64,000 nucleotides of DNA from positions 91,059 through 155,058 of the forward strand of contig NZ_SOFL01000008.1 of NCBI RefSeq assembly GCF_004402695.1, read 5' to 3'. The DNA comes from Cryobacterium adonitolivorans (GTDB lineage Bacteria > Actinomycetota > Actinomycetes > Actinomycetales > Microbacteriaceae). The first letter of the stretch is position 1; each line of letters begins with the position of its first letter. The notes beneath the pieces are model-generated. The model searched no databases and was not told the origin of the DNA. It saw nothing but the letters and a program-made list of their open reading frames with translations. Below are positions 1 through 8,846 of this stretch, in pieces. The position numbers were made by a program, and so were the translations under genes.

Positions 1-669
1 GGAGGAGCGGATCTCGGGCATCATCGAACGCGGCACCCCGAAGGTAGCCAGAATCTCGTCGTCCCATTCGAGGGTCTCGAGGTTCATGAACAGGGTGCGG
101 CTGGCGTTGGTGACGTCGGTGGCGTGAACGCCGCCCTCCAGGCCTCCGGTGAGGTTCCAGAGCACCCAGGAGTCGGTGGTGCCGAACATCAGGTCGCCGC
201 GCTCGGCCTTCTCGCGGGCGCCTTCGACGTTCTCCAGGATCCAGACGATCTTGGTGCCGGAGAAGTAGGTGGCCAGCGGCAGGCCCACGGTGGCCTTGAA
301 CCGGTCACCGCCGCCATCCGCGGCGAGGCGGTCGACGATCGGCTGGGTGCGGGTGTCCTGCCAGACGATGGCATTGTAGACCGGCAGGCCCGTGGTGCGG
401 TCCCAGACCACGGCGGTCTCACGCTGGTTGGTAATGCCAACGGCCTCGATGTCGTGCCGAGTGAGGTTGGCCTTGGACAGGGCCTGGCCGATCACCTGCC
501 GGGTGTTTCCCCAGATCTCCATCGGGTCGTGCTCGACCCAGCCGGCGCGGGGGAAGATCTGTTCGTGCTCGAGCTGGCCGGTGGAGATGATCGACCCCGA
601 GTGGTCGAAGATGATGGCGCGGGTGCTCGTGGTGCCCTGGTCGATGGCGAAGATGTACTTGTCACTCAT
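1..669 (-). CDS. glpK: Glycerol kinase, C-terminus outside the window
   Basis: Cytosolic kinase that phosphorylates glycerol to sn-glycerol-3-phosphate using ATP. The 223 visible codons start at the ATG at 669 and run off the left edge in frame. The N-terminus carries the FGGY-kinase phosphate motif DQGTTSTRA (about residues 10-18), followed by the [11 protein letters not shown] segment and the [10 protein letters not shown] stretch typical of glycerol kinases. Full-length family members are about 500 residues, so a little under half is seen. It is the last gene of a minus-strand glpD-glpF-glpK series, 64 bases after glpF. Family assignment is secure; whether the missing half is intact cannot be seen. 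Confidence 0.96.
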   Translation of the reverse strand, partial: MSDKYIFAIDQGTTSTRAIIFDHSGSIISTGQLEHEQIFPRAGWVEHDPMEIWGNTRQVIGQALSKANLTRHDIEAVGITNQRETAVVWDRTTGLPVYNAIVWQDTRTQPIVDRLAADGGGDRFKATVGLPLATYFSGTKIVWILENVEGAREKAERGDLMFGTTDSWVLWNLTGGLEGGVHATDVTNASRTLFMNLETLEWDDEILATFGVPRSMMPEIRSS

Positions 670-733
670 GTCGGAACTCCTGTGTTGGGACTGATGGGAC
701 GTGGTTGTTGACGGTAGGGATGAAACGGATGGA

Positions 734-1498
734 TCAGGTGAGGATGGGCAGCAGCACGAGGGAGGCCCAGCCGGCGAGCACGCCGCCGATGACCGGACCG
801 ACAACGGGGACCCACGAGTAGGACCAGTCGGAGGATCCCTTGCCCTTGATCGGCAGCAGGAAGTGTGCGATGCGCGGCCCGAGGTCACGGGCCGGGTTGA
901 TGGCGTAACCGGTGGGCCCGCCGAGCGACGTGCCGATCACGATCACGAGCAGCGCCACCGGAAGGGCACCGAGAGCCGCGAGGCCACCGCTTTCGCCCTG
1001 GCGTCCGCCGCCGAAGGCGATCACCACGAACACCAGCACGAAGGTGCCGATGATCTCGGTGACCAGGTTCCAGCCGTACGAACGGATGGCCGGACCGGTG
1101 GAGAAGACGCCGAGCGTGTTCGCGGCCTCCGGTTCCTGGTCGAAGTGCTGCTTGTATGCCAGCCACACCACGATCGCGCCGAGGAAGGCGCCGATCATTT
1201 CCGCGGCGAGGTAGGTGAGTACCGAGACGACGTTCACCGGAACGCCGGAGCCGAACTCGGTGGCGCCGGAGGCCACGAGGCCGAGCGTCACCGCCGGGTT
1301 CAGGTGGGCGCCGGAGTTATACGAGACGATCACGCCGACGAAGACCGCGAGGCCCCAGCCGATGGTGACCATGAGGAACCCGCCTCCGAAGCCCTTGTTC
1401 TTCGTGAGGGCGACGTTGGCGACGACGCCACAGCCGAGGAGGACCAGGAGGGCTGTGCCCACCACCTCCGAGAGGAATACAACACCGAGATTGTCCAC
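734..1498 (-). CDS. glpF: Glycerol uptake facilitator (MIP/aquaporin family)
   Basis: Integral membrane channel of 254 residues that lets glycerol enter by facilitated diffusion. The two family NPA boxes are present: HLNPAVT in the first half and [10 protein letters not shown] in the second. The RDLGPR sequence after the second NPA (Asp after Arg) is the pattern of glyceroporins rather than water-only aquaporins. Six hydrophobic helices plus two half-helices are apparent. Start ATG at 1498 is preceded by a GAAAGG Shine-Dalgarno-like stretch. It sits between glpD and glpK on the same strand, so import, phosphorylation and oxidation of glycerol are encoded together. Confidence 0.95.
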   Translation of the reverse strand: MDNLGVVFLSEVVGTALLVLLGCGVVANVALTKNKGFGGGFLMVTIGWGLAVFVGVIVSYNSGAHLNPAVTLGLVASGATEFGSGVPVNVVSVLTYLAAEMIGAFLGAIVVWLAYKQHFDQEPEAANTLGVFSTGPAIRSYGWNLVTEIIGTFVLVFVVIAFGGGRQGESGGLAALGALPVALLVIVIGTSLGGPTGYAINPARDLGPRIAHFLLPIKGKGSSDWSYSWVPVVGPVIGGVLAGWASLVLLPILT

Positions 1499-1603
1499 AT
1501 TGACCTTTCGTGTTCTCGGCGCACGCGGAAGGTTCCGCGCACACCGTCGTGCAGCAATGGGGAGCGGAGAAGTCCTCCGCTCCCTCCGAAGTAGTGGGAA
1601 GTT

Positions 1604-3334
1604 CTAGAGCGAGTGCACCGAGTCCGCGGCTGCCAGGTCGACGCCGTGCACTTCACGCAGCTGCCGGGTGGCCTTGGCCACCTCGTCGGCGCTCGTGGCG
1701 GCATCCCAGCCCAGCACGGGGGCGAGCACCCCGGCCAGCTCGACGAACAGGTCGACGCTGAGCCCGCCGACGAACGCAAGGCTGGTGCGGCGCAGCAGCA
1801 GGTCGATCAGGTGGGTGACCGCCTCTTCGCGAGCCAGGTACTCGATCTCCCGGCGGGTGTACAGCGGGTTGTGTGCCAGGGGCGCATCCGGCTGCTCGGT
1901 GAGGAAGTCGATGATTGCGCCGGCCCGGGTGCCGTACCGGGTGAGCAGGGCCTGCGCGCGCGGGCGGCCGACCTCGTCGCCGTGCGCGGCGAGCCAGACG
2001 GTGTGGGCCGCGGGCGTGGCCGGGAAGTCCTTGCCGCCGCCGATGGCGAGCCCCTCGGTGGACACCGTGCGCGGCAGGCCGAGCAGGGTGAGAATGTCGC
2101 CGCTGAGGTGTTCGGCCAGGGCGCGGAAGGTGGTCCACTTGCCGCCGACCAGGCTGAGCAGGGTGCCGGGGCGCTCGCCCAGCGGGCTGGACTCGATGCG
2201 GTAGTCGCGGGACACGAAGCCGGGAGCCTCGTCGTCGTGCCGAGGCAGCGGGCGCACGCCGGAGAACCTGAACACGATGTGCGAGCGGTCCACCGTGATG
2301 TCGGGAAAGACGTGCCTGACCAGGTCGAAGAAGTAGTCGATCTCGTCCTCGGTGGTGCGGATCGGCTGGGTCATGTCGTGCTCGAGATCGGTGGTTCCGA
2401 TGAGCACCCGGCCGGCCAGCGGGTAGATCAGCACGATGCGGCCGTCGTTGTTCTCAAAGAAGATCTCGCCACCGCCGGTCGCGGCGAGGAGTTCCGGGTG
2501 GTCGAGCACGATGTGCGAACCCTTGGTGCCGCCCATGTAGGTGCTGGCCTGGCCGAGCGCCGAGTTGGTCAGGTCGGTCCACGGGCCGGAGGTATTCACG
2601 ACGACGTCAGCGGCGAAGCTGAATTCCTCACCGGTCACGGTGTTGCGCAGGCGCACGCCGTCGGCATCCATCCCCACCGCTTCGACGTAGTTGGCGGCGC
2701 GGGCGTGCTCGCCGGTGTCGAGGCCGTCGCGGAGCACGTCCAGCGCGAGGCGCTCAGGGTCGTGCATCGACGCGTCGTAGTAGGTGGCCGTGTACTTGAG
2801 GCCGGGGTTCAGCCGCGGGAGGCGCTCGAGCGACTTCTTGCGGCCGTGGAATTCGTGCTTGGGCACAGAGCCGCCGTCGCGGGAGAAAGAATCGTAGAGG
2901 ACCAGGCCGACCTTGATCAGCAGTGCACCCCGCTCCTGCGCCTTGCCCTGCTTGTGGGTGAGGAAGCGCAGCGGGGCGGCAAGCACGCCGGACAGCGCGG
3001 AGAACATCGGCACCGTGGTCTTCAGCGGCTTCACGTAGTGCGGGGCGATCTTCAGCAGGCCGTTGCGCTCGGTGACCGACTCCTTGACGAGCCTGAATTC
3101 CCCGTTCTCCAGGTAGCGGATGCCGCCGTGGATCATGTGCGACGACGCCGCGGAGGCGCCGGAGACGAAGTCGCCGCGGTCGACGATGGTGACGTCCACA
3201 CCCTGCAGCGCCAGGTCGCGGAAGGTGGCGATGCCATTGATGCCGGCGCCGATGATGAGCACCTTCGCGTGCGGGCGCTGGGCGAGGGCGGATCGGGCGG
3301 AATCAGCGGGCGAGGAGACGGGGATGGACTGCAC
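1604..3334 (-). CDS. glpD: Glycerol-3-phosphate dehydrogenase, FAD-dependent
   Basis: Membrane-associated flavoenzyme of 576 residues oxidising glycerol-3-phosphate to dihydroxyacetone phosphate and passing electrons to the respiratory chain. The N-terminal Rossmann FAD motif IIGAGINGIATFRDLALQG lies at about residues 27-45, followed by SHMIHGGIRYLE, a signature of the GlpD family. The DAO-type oxidase domain is followed by the C-terminal GlpD cap domain. Length is normal. It is the first gene of the minus-strand glp operon and is divergent from a SorC/DeoR-type regulator; the 162-base space between them holds palindromes that may be its operators. Confidence 0.95.
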   Translation of the reverse strand: MQSIPVSSPADSARSALAQRPHAKVLIIGAGINGIATFRDLALQGVDVTIVDRGDFVSGASAASSHMIHGGIRYLENGEFRLVKESVTERNGLLKIAPHYVKPLKTTVPMFSALSGVLAAPLRFLTHKQGKAQERGALLIKVGLVLYDSFSRDGGSVPKHEFHGRKKSLERLPRLNPGLKYTATYYDASMHDPERLALDVLRDGLDTGEHARAANYVEAVGMDADGVRLRNTVTGEEFSFAADVVVNTSGPWTDLTNSALGQASTYMGGTKGSHIVLDHPELLAATGGGEIFFENNDGRIVLIYPLAGRVLIGTTDLEHDMTQPIRTTEDEIDYFFDLVRHVFPDITVDRSHIVFRFSGVRPLPRHDDEAPGFVSRDYRIESSPLGERPGTLLSLVGGKWTTFRALAEHLSGDILTLLGLPRTVSTEGLAIGGGKDFPATPAAHTVWLAAHGDEVGRPRAQALLTRYGTRAGAIIDFLTEQPDAPLAHNPLYTRREIEYLAREEAVTHLIDLLLRRTSLAFVGGLSVDLFVELAGVLAPVLGWDAATSADEVAKATRQLREVHGVDLAAADSVHSL

Positions 3335-3356
3335 TGTTCACTACCTTTGTTCGTAC

Positions 3357-3381
3357 TTCGGCCGGGCGGTACCCGGCCGAA
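3357..3381. promoter_or_regulatory. Perfect 10-bp-arm hairpin in the glpD leader
   Basis: Arms TTCGGCCGGG (3357-3366) and CCCGGCCGAA (3372-3381) with a 5-base loop. It lies 23 bases upstream of glpD on the transcribed side, so it could be an mRNA leader hairpin or an operator. There is no U-run after it in the glpD direction, so it is not a convincing terminator. Confidence 0.5.
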
Positions 3382-3421
3382 TTGATGCGGACGGCCCAGC
3401 CGGGTTTGCGCGGGGGCCCTC

Positions 3422-3443
3422 CATATGGATTAATCAAGCTTGA
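3422..3443. promoter_or_regulatory. AT-rich nested palindromes between glpD and its divergent regulator
   Basis: Three short perfect palindromes lie side by side: CATATG (3422-3427), GATTAATC (3428-3435) and TCAAGCTTGA (3434-3443). This is the only AT-rich stretch in the divergent glp intergenic region and the natural place for promoters and a regulator-binding site. Binding by the adjacent SorC-type regulator is an inference from position only. Confidence 0.4.
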
Positions 3444-3496
3444 GTAGATCAATCACATCCGGTCAAGCCGGGTGAACAAACGTGCAAGGAGGGGCT

Positions 3497-4468
3497 GTGA
3501 GCCTCGTCGACGAGTCGCAGTCCGATCGGGTGCGGGATGCCCTCACGGCCGCGCACCTGTATTACATGCAGGACCTGACCATGGATGCCATCGCCCACGA
3601 GCTGCACACCTCCCGCTCTTCGGTGTCCCGCCTGCTCAGTCACGCCCGCGCTACCGGCCTCGTCGACATCCAGATCCGCTCCCCCCTGGACGCCCCGAGC
3701 CGCCTCGAACTGCTCATCCAGGAGCGGTTCCACATCACCGCGCACGTCGTTCCGGTGCCCGATCACGCCACGGATGTCGACAGATTGGAGCGGGTGGCGC
3801 TCTCGGTTGCACGGATTCTCGGCCAGTTCTTCGACTCGAACATGGTGATGGGCATCGCCTGGGGGTCGACGATGAACGCCATCAGCCGCCACGTGACGCC
3901 CAAGCAGACCCACGGTTCGCAGATCATCCAGCTCAACGGCGCCGGCAACATGCGCACCACCGGCCTCAGCTACGCCAGCGAGATCCTCGGCCGGTTCGGC
4001 TACGCCTTCGGCGCGCACGTGCACCAGTTCCCGGTGCCGGCGTTCTTCGACAGCCCGGCAACCAAGCAGGCGCTCTGGCGCGAACGCAGCGTGAGCCGGT
4101 TGCTCGAAATGCAGGCTCGGATGGACGTGGCCCTGTTCGGCCTCGGCTCGCCGTTCTCCGAGGTGCCCAGCCACGTCTACGCGGGCGGCTACCTCGAGGA
4201 GCCGGACTACGCGTCGCTCAGCCGCTCGGGCGTGGTGGGCGACGTGGCCACCATCTTCTACCGGGCCGACGGCTCCACCGACGGGATTCCGCTGAACACC
4301 CGCGGCACCGGTCCGGACTTCGACGTCCTGCGGCGCACCCCGCGGCGGCTCTGCGTCGTCTCGGGGGCAGCCAAGCTGCCCAGCCTTCGCGGGGCGTTGA
4401 AGGCCGAGCTGATCACCGATTTGTTCGTCGACGAGAGCACCGCCCGAGCCCTGGTCGCCAGCGCCTGA
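3497..4468 (+). CDS. SorC/DeoR-type sugar-binding transcriptional regulator
   Basis: DNA-binding regulator of 323 residues. An N-terminal helix-turn-helix (about residues 20-55, with LTMDAIAHELHTSRSSVSRLL) is followed by a large sugar-phosphate-binding domain of the SorC/DeoR C-terminal type, including GIAWGSTMNAI and the later GVVGDVATIFYRADG segment. The GTG at 3497 is chosen as start because AAGGAGGGG (3486-3494) lies just before it; an in-frame GTG at 3482 would place the ribosome-binding site inside the gene. Divergent from glpD, so control of glycerol catabolism with a phosphorylated ligand is the likely role; the ligand itself is inferred. Confidence 0.85.
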   Translation: MSLVDESQSDRVRDALTAAHLYYMQDLTMDAIAHELHTSRSSVSRLLSHARATGLVDIQIRSPLDAPSRLELLIQERFHITAHVVPVPDHATDVDRLERVALSVARILGQFFDSNMVMGIAWGSTMNAISRHVTPKQTHGSQIIQLNGAGNMRTTGLSYASEILGRFGYAFGAHVHQFPVPAFFDSPATKQALWRERSVSRLLEMQARMDVALFGLGSPFSEVPSHVYAGGYLEEPDYASLSRSGVVGDVATIFYRADGSTDGIPLNTRGTGPDFDVLRRTPRRLCVVSGAAKLPSLRGALKAELITDLFVDESTARALVASA

Positions 4469-4545
4469 GGACTCCGAGACGCCGTCGGGTTACGTCGGGA
4501 ATACTTCGGAGCGGTGCGCGTTGAGATATAACTGACTATAAGAAA

Positions 4546-4674
4546 CGTGCTCCGGGGTCGGTGAGAATCCGAACCGGCGGTGAGAGTCCGCGAGCGGGAA
4601 CCCGATGTTTGGGTTCTTAGTTGAGCTGGTGAAATTCCAGCACCGACGGTTAAAGTCCGGATGGGAGGCGCACG
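4546..4674 (+). ncRNA. FMN riboswitch (RFN element)
   Basis: All conserved RFN blocks are present in order: GGGGTCGGTGAGAATCC, ACCGGCGGTGAGAGTCC with CGAGC after it, GAGCTGGTGAAATTCCAG, and CACCGACGGTTAAAGTCCGG followed by ATGGGAGG. The closing P1 stem can be drawn from CGTGC (4546-4550) and GCACG (4670-4674). It precedes ribD by 86 bases and should switch off the rib operon when FMN is abundant. Downstream, a perfect palindrome TTTTCGCGTACGCGAAAA (4705-4722) is a candidate part of the expression platform. Confidence 0.97.
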
Positions 4675-4704
4675 AATCGATGGTTCCTGGTGGACCGTCG
4701 ACGG

Positions 4705-4722
4705 TTTTCGCGTACGCGAAAA
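4705..4722 (+). promoter_or_regulatory. 18-bp perfect palindrome in the riboswitch expression platform
   Basis: The palindrome lies 30 bases after the FMN aptamer and 38 bases before the ribD start. As RNA it would fold into a tight hairpin extended by GG/CC with one bulge and followed by ACCCCCTCCC rather than a U-run. A pause or anti-sequestor role is possible; a classic intrinsic terminator is not supported by the sequence. Confidence 0.45.
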
Positions 4723-4760
4723 ACCCCCTCCCGGAGAGCGTCAACACGACGGGACAGGGA

Positions 4761-5846
4761 ATGCACCAGCAGCACACGCTCGCAAGCGCCATGCGCCGAG
4801 CCCTGCAGCTGGCGGGCAACGGACCGGCAGAGGGCGTCAATCCCCGGGTCGGCTGCGTGATCCTCAGCCCGGCCGGCGAGGTCCTCGCCGAAGGCTGGCA
4901 CCGCGGCGCCGGCACCTGCCACGCTGAGGTGGATGCCCTCGCCCAGCTCGACGCGGATGCCGCCCGCGGCGCCACCGCCGTCGTCACCCTCGAGCCCTGC
5001 AACCACACTGGCCGCACCGGCCCGTGCGCGCTGGCCCTCATCGAGGCCGGCGTGGGAAACGTGGTCTACGCCGTCGCCGACCCCGGGCCGCATTCTTCCG
5101 GCGGCGCCGCCCGCCTGCGGGCGGCCGGGATCGACGTTGCCGGCGGCCTGCTCGCCGACGAGGTCGAGGCGTTCCTCGCCGACTGGCTGATTTCGGCGCG
5201 CCTGGGCCGACCGTTCGTGACCGTGAAGTGGGCCTCCAGCCTCGACGGCCGCGCCGCCGCCGCCGACGGCTCCAGCCGCTGGATCACCGGGCCGGCCGCC
5301 CGTCAGGACGTGCACGAGCGCCGCGCCCGCGCCGACGCGATCCTGGTGGGCACCGGCACCGCCCTGGCCGACGACCCGTCGCTGACCGCCCGAGCCGCCG
5401 ACGGCGCCTTGCTGCCGCACCAGCCGCGGCCCGTGGTGGTGGGGTGCCGGCCGGTGCCGGCCGACGCGGCCGTGCGCCGGCATCCGCTCACCCCATGGTT
5501 CATACCCGGGCACGACGTGGCGGCCCTGTTGCGTGAACTGCACGAGCGCGGCATCCGCCGGGTCTTTGTTGAGGGCGGCCCCACCGTGGCCAGCGCGTTC
5601 GTGCGGGCCGGCCTGGTCGACGAGTACCTCATCTACCTCGCGCCCACCCTGCTCGGCGGAGACAAGCTGGCCCTGGGCGACATCGGTGTCGCCGGCATCG
5701 ACGGGCAGCTCCGGCTGCGGATCAGCGAGCTGCAGTACCTCGGCGAGGACATCCTGCTGGTCGCCCGGCCGGCCGGCGCCGACGAGACCAGTCCTATCGA
5801 CCAGACCGACCAGACCACCCGGGCCACCCCGGCAGAGACAAGCTGA
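4761..5846 (+). CDS. ribD: Bifunctional riboflavin deaminase/reductase
   Basis: Two consecutive cytosolic steps of riboflavin synthesis: deamination of the pyrimidine intermediate and NADPH reduction of its ribosyl side chain. The 361-residue protein has an N-terminal CDA-like deaminase domain with zinc ligands in CHAEVDAL and LEPCNHTGRTGPC, and a C-terminal RibD reductase domain (VKWASSLDGRAAAADG onward, with VFVEGGPTVASAF). The ATG at 4761 is used because it puts the deaminase helix near the N-terminus, as in homologues, and keeps the riboswitch outside the gene; the ribosome-binding site (GGGACAGGGA) is weak. First gene of the FMN-controlled operon, 9 bases before ribE. Confidence 0.95.
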   Translation: MHQQHTLASAMRRALQLAGNGPAEGVNPRVGCVILSPAGEVLAEGWHRGAGTCHAEVDALAQLDADAARGATAVVTLEPCNHTGRTGPCALALIEAGVGNVVYAVADPGPHSSGGAARLRAAGIDVAGGLLADEVEAFLADWLISARLGRPFVTVKWASSLDGRAAAADGSSRWITGPAARQDVHERRARADAILVGTGTALADDPSLTARAADGALLPHQPRPVVVGCRPVPADAAVRRHPLTPWFIPGHDVAALLRELHERGIRRVFVEGGPTVASAFVRAGLVDEYLIYLAPTLLGGDKLALGDIGVAGIDGQLRLRISELQYLGEDILLVARPAGADETSPIDQTDQTTRATPAETS

Positions 5847-5855
5847 AGGACCACC

Positions 5856-6557
5856 ATGTTCACCGGAATCATTGAGGAGCTCGGCACCGTCGAGCGTATC
5901 GAGCACACGGCGGATGCCGCCCGCCTCACCATCCGCGGCCCGCTCGTAGTCGACGGCGCCGGGCACGGCGACTCCATCTCGGTGAACGGCGTCTGCCTCA
6001 CCGTGGTGGAGCAGACCCCCGATACCTTCACCGCCGACGTCATGGAGCAAACCCTGTCGATGTCCACCCTCGCCGGCATAACCGAGGGCGCACCGGTGAA
6101 CCTCGAACGCGCCGCACTGGTGGGAGGCCGCCTGGGCGGCCACATCGTGCAGGGCCACATCGACGGCACCGGCACGGTGCTGGACGTCGTGCAGGGCGAC
6201 GCCTGGCGGGTCGTGCGCTTCAGCCTCGATGCGAGCCTGGCGCCGCTGGTGGTGGACAAGGGCTCGATCGCCATCGACGGAGTCTCCCTCACCGTGAGCA
6301 CCATCTCCCCCGCCGGCCGGCCCGACCAGTGGTTCGAAGTGTCGCTGATCCCCGAGACCCTCGGCGCCACGACGCTGGGCGGCCTGGCGGTGGGCGACAG
6401 GGTCAATCTGGAGACCGACATCCTCGCCCGGCACGTGCAGCGGATGCTCGCCCTCGCGGCGAGCGCCACCGACCGCGCCGCCGCCGAACCCGCCGTTCCC
6501 TCCGACGTCCCATCCGAAACATCCGCACCATCCGCCGTTCTAAGGAGCACCCCATGA
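5856..6557 (+). CDS. ribE: Riboflavin synthase, alpha chain
   Basis: Dismutates two molecules of 6,7-dimethyl-8-ribityllumazine into riboflavin and the pyrimidine substrate. The start MFTGIIEELGTV is the family hallmark; two homologous lumazine-binding barrels follow (about 1-97 and 98-200), each with a VNGVCLTV / IDGVSLTV motif. At 233 residues it carries a low-complexity Ala/Ser/Pro tail of about 30 residues beyond the usual end. Its TGA overlaps the ribBA ATG by four bases (ATGA), indicating translational coupling. Confidence 0.95.
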   Translation: MFTGIIEELGTVERIEHTADAARLTIRGPLVVDGAGHGDSISVNGVCLTVVEQTPDTFTADVMEQTLSMSTLAGITEGAPVNLERAALVGGRLGGHIVQGHIDGTGTVLDVVQGDAWRVVRFSLDASLAPLVVDKGSIAIDGVSLTVSTISPAGRPDQWFEVSLIPETLGATTLGGLAVGDRVNLETDILARHVQRMLALAASATDRAAAEPAVPSDVPSETSAPSAVLRSTP

Positions 6558-7816
6558 GCCTCGCCGACATCCCCACCGCACTGGCGGCACTCCGGCTCGG
6601 CAAGCCCGTCATCGTCGCCGACGACGAGGGCCGCGAGAACGAGGGCGACGTGATCATCTCCGCACAGCTGGCCACCCAGGAGTGGATCGCCTGGACCGTG
6701 CGCCACTCAAGCGGCTTCATCTGCGCGCCGATGACCAATGACATCGCCGACACCCTCGACCTGCCCGTCATGGTGTTGAACAACGAGGACCCGCGCGGCA
6801 CCAACTACACGGTCACCGTCGACGCCGCCGATCGCTTGAGCACCGGCATCAGCGCCGCTGACCGGGCGCACACCCTGCGGGTGCTGGCCGAGCCGACGTC
6901 CACGCCGGCCAGCCTCAACAGGCCCGGCCACATCCTGCCGTTGCGGGCCATGGACGGCGGGGTGCGGGAGCGCGACGGCCACACCGAGGCCGCGGTCGAC
7001 CTGATGAAGCTGGCCGGACTCACCCCCGTCGCCGGGATCGCCGAGATCGTGGCGGACGACGGCGAGATGATGCGCCTACCCGGGCTGCTCGTGCTCGGCG
7101 AGCGCGAGGGCGTACCGGTGATCACCATCGCAGACCTCATCGCGCACCTGCAGGAGTTCCACTGCGACGACGACCTCGCCTCGGTGAGCCCGATCCGCGA
7201 ATCACCGCGGGTGGACTTCGAGGTGGAGACCACGGTGCCCACCGAGCACGGCTCGTTCCAGATCCGCGCGTACCGCGACCGGATGACCGGGGCTGACCAT
7301 GTGGCGATCGTCTCCGGCAGCCCCAGGGACGGCGCCCTCGTGCGAGTGCACTCCGAATGCCTCACCGGCGAGGCCTTCGGCTCGCTCAAGTGCGAGTGCG
7401 GGCCGCAGTTGCAGGCCGCGCTGGACACCATCGAACGCGAAGGCGGCGTGGTGGTGTACCTCCGCGGCCAGGAGGGTCGCGGCATCGGCCTGATCAACAA
7501 ACTGCGCGCCTACAAGCTGCAGGAGGACGGCCTGGACACCCTCGACGCGAACCTCGCGCTGGGCCTGCCGGCAGATTCCCGCGACTACGGCGCGGCCACC
7601 GCCATCCTCGACGAGCTTGGCCTTCGCTCGGTGCGGCTGCTCACCAACAACCCGGAGAAGGTACGCCAACTCCAGGCCTACGGCGTGACGGTCACCGAGC
7701 GGGTGCCACTGGTCGTTGGCGTGGGCAGCCACAACGAGGACTACCTCGCCGCCAAGCGTGACCGCATGGGCCACGAAATCTCAGCACACCAGATCGTGAA
7801 AGGACTCGCACTATGA
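6554..7816 (+). CDS. ribBA: Bifunctional DHBP synthase / GTP cyclohydrolase II
   Basis: A 420-residue fusion supplying both precursors of lumazine. The N-terminal half makes 3,4-dihydroxy-2-butanone-4-phosphate from ribulose-5-phosphate ([13 protein letters not shown] near residue 21, with acidic metal ligands). The C-terminal half opens the GTP ring (zinc cysteines in [27 protein letters not shown] later). The start ATG overlaps the ribE stop and its own TGA overlaps the ribH ATG, so ribE-ribBA-ribH are coupled through ATGA junctions. A longer in-frame reading upstream lies inside ribE and is rejected. Confidence 0.96.
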   Translation: MSLADIPTALAALRLGKPVIVADDEGRENEGDVIISAQLATQEWIAWTVRHSSGFICAPMTNDIADTLDLPVMVLNNEDPRGTNYTVTVDAADRLSTGISAADRAHTLRVLAEPTSTPASLNRPGHILPLRAMDGGVRERDGHTEAAVDLMKLAGLTPVAGIAEIVADDGEMMRLPGLLVLGEREGVPVITIADLIAHLQEFHCDDDLASVSPIRESPRVDFEVETTVPTEHGSFQIRAYRDRMTGADHVAIVSGSPRDGALVRVHSECLTGEAFGSLKCECGPQLQAALDTIEREGGVVVYLRGQEGRGIGLINKLRAYKLQEDGLDTLDANLALGLPADSRDYGAATAILDELGLRSVRLLTNNPEKVRQLQAYGVTVTERVPLVVGVGSHNEDYLAAKRDRMGHEISAHQIVKGLAL

Positions 7817-8286
7817 GTGGAGCAGGATCCCCCGACATTGACGTCGACGGCACCGGACTGGAGGTGGTGATCGTCGCAGGCCGCTGGCACGACGTGATCA
7901 CCGACGGTCTCATCGCCGGCGCCACCCGGGTGCTCGAGGCGTCGGGGGCCAGCTACTCGCTGGTGCGGGTGCCCGGCAGCTTCGAGCTGCCCGTTGCGAG
8001 CAAGGTGGCGCTGGACAGCGGCGCCGACGCGGTGGTGGCGCTGGGTGTGATCATCCGCGGCGGCACCCCGCACTTCGAGTACGTGTCGGCGGCGGCGACC
8101 GATGGCCTCACCCGGGTTGCGCTGGACACCGGCAAGCCCGTCGGTTTCGGCGTGCTCACCCTCGACGACGAGCAGCAGGGCCTGGACCGGGCCGGACTGC
8201 CAGGCTCGAAGGAGGACAAGGGCGAGGAGGCCGCCACCGCGGCACTGGCCACGGCCCTGGTACTCAAAGCCCTGCGCGAGCGCTAA
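7813..8286 (+). CDS. ribH: 6,7-dimethyl-8-ribityllumazine synthase
   Basis: Condenses the pyrimidine and DHBP into lumazine, typically as a 60-mer shell or smaller oligomer. The 157-residue protein shows [12 protein letters not shown] (substrate-binding) and [14 protein letters not shown] with the catalytic histidine near residue 88. Last gene of the rib operon, overlapping ribBA by four bases. About 65 bases separate its stop from the convergent response-regulator gene; that space holds a dispersed GCTCGACCAACGG repeat rather than an obvious terminator. Confidence 0.96.
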   Translation: MSGAGSPDIDVDGTGLEVVIVAGRWHDVITDGLIAGATRVLEASGASYSLVRVPGSFELPVASKVALDSGADAVVALGVIIRGGTPHFEYVSAAATDGLTRVALDTGKPVGFGVLTLDDEQQGLDRAGLPGSKEDKGEEAATAALATALVLKALRER

Positions 8287-8305
8287 GCGGCCGCTTTGCC
8301 CACGA

Positions 8306-8334
8306 GGTCTCGACTGGCTCGACCAACGGGATGG
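8306..8334. repeat. Dispersed repeat, GGTCTCG...GCTCGACCAACGG type
   Basis: The unit reads GGTCTCGACTG then GCTCGACCAACGGGATGG and lies between the convergent ends of ribH and the response-regulator gene. A close copy occurs at 47991-48017 followed by two degenerate tandem units. Both copies are intergenic, which suggests a small dispersed chromosomal repeat. Confidence 0.5.
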
Positions 8335-8352
8335 GGGCGTCCGCTGGCGGAG

Positions 8353-8721
8353 CTAACGGGGCGCCAGGAGCGCGGTGACCCGTTCGAGCAGGTCGTTGGC
8401 GCGGAACGGCTTGATCAGGTAACCATCCGCGCCCGTCGCCATGGCCAAGGCGATGTCGCTGTCCTGCGACTTGGCGGTGAGCAGCAGGATGCGCGGCTGG
8501 GTCAGCGCGGTGTCAGCGCGGACCTGCGCGCACACCTCGATTCCCGTGAGCTTGGGCATCATCCAGTCCAGCACGATCAGGTCGGGCGCGCCGGCTCGGG
8601 CGGCCGCGAGGCCCTCCTCGCCGTCGCCCGCCTCAGACACCTCGTGCCCGGCCCGGCGCAGTTTGTGGCCGATCAGGGCCCTGACGTCCTCGTCGTCCTC
8701 GACGATCAATATGCGTGGCAT
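8353..8721 (-). CDS. Receiver-only response regulator (CheY-like)
   Basis: A 122-residue single REC domain with no output domain. The acidic pocket EDDED is at residues 8-12, the phospho-acceptor Asp lies in LIVLDWMMPK (about residue 53), the conserved Thr in LLLTAKS and the Lys in YLIKPF. It is divergent from the MASE1 histidine kinase gene 125 bases away, its probable phosphodonor (inferred from position). With no output domain it must act through protein contacts or a phosphorelay. Confidence 0.9.
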   Translation of the reverse strand: MPRILIVEDDEDVRALIGHKLRRAGHEVSEAGDGEEGLAAARAGAPDLIVLDWMMPKLTGIEVCAQVRADTALTQPRILLLTAKSQDSDIALAMATGADGYLIKPFRANDLLERVTALLAPR

Positions 8722-8846
8722 TCGGCGTGTCCCCTGAATCGGCGTTCAAACTTTCGCGTGTGTCACCCGCAGTGGGCACACGACACGCTACGTTGACATT
8801 ATCCAATCGCGCCGCGGTCGGTTTCACAGGGGGAGACACCACGCCG

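Noticed and set aside
1613..3385. Long open frame opposite glpD (590 codons).
   Set aside because: Mirror frame of a high-GC gene; composition rich in Val/Gly/Glu/His with no domain, while glpD on the other strand is a clear family member.
8285..8296. AGCGGCCGCT palindrome at the end of ribH as a terminator.
   Set aside because: A 10-bp self-palindrome cannot form a hairpin with a loop of useful size and there is no U-run.
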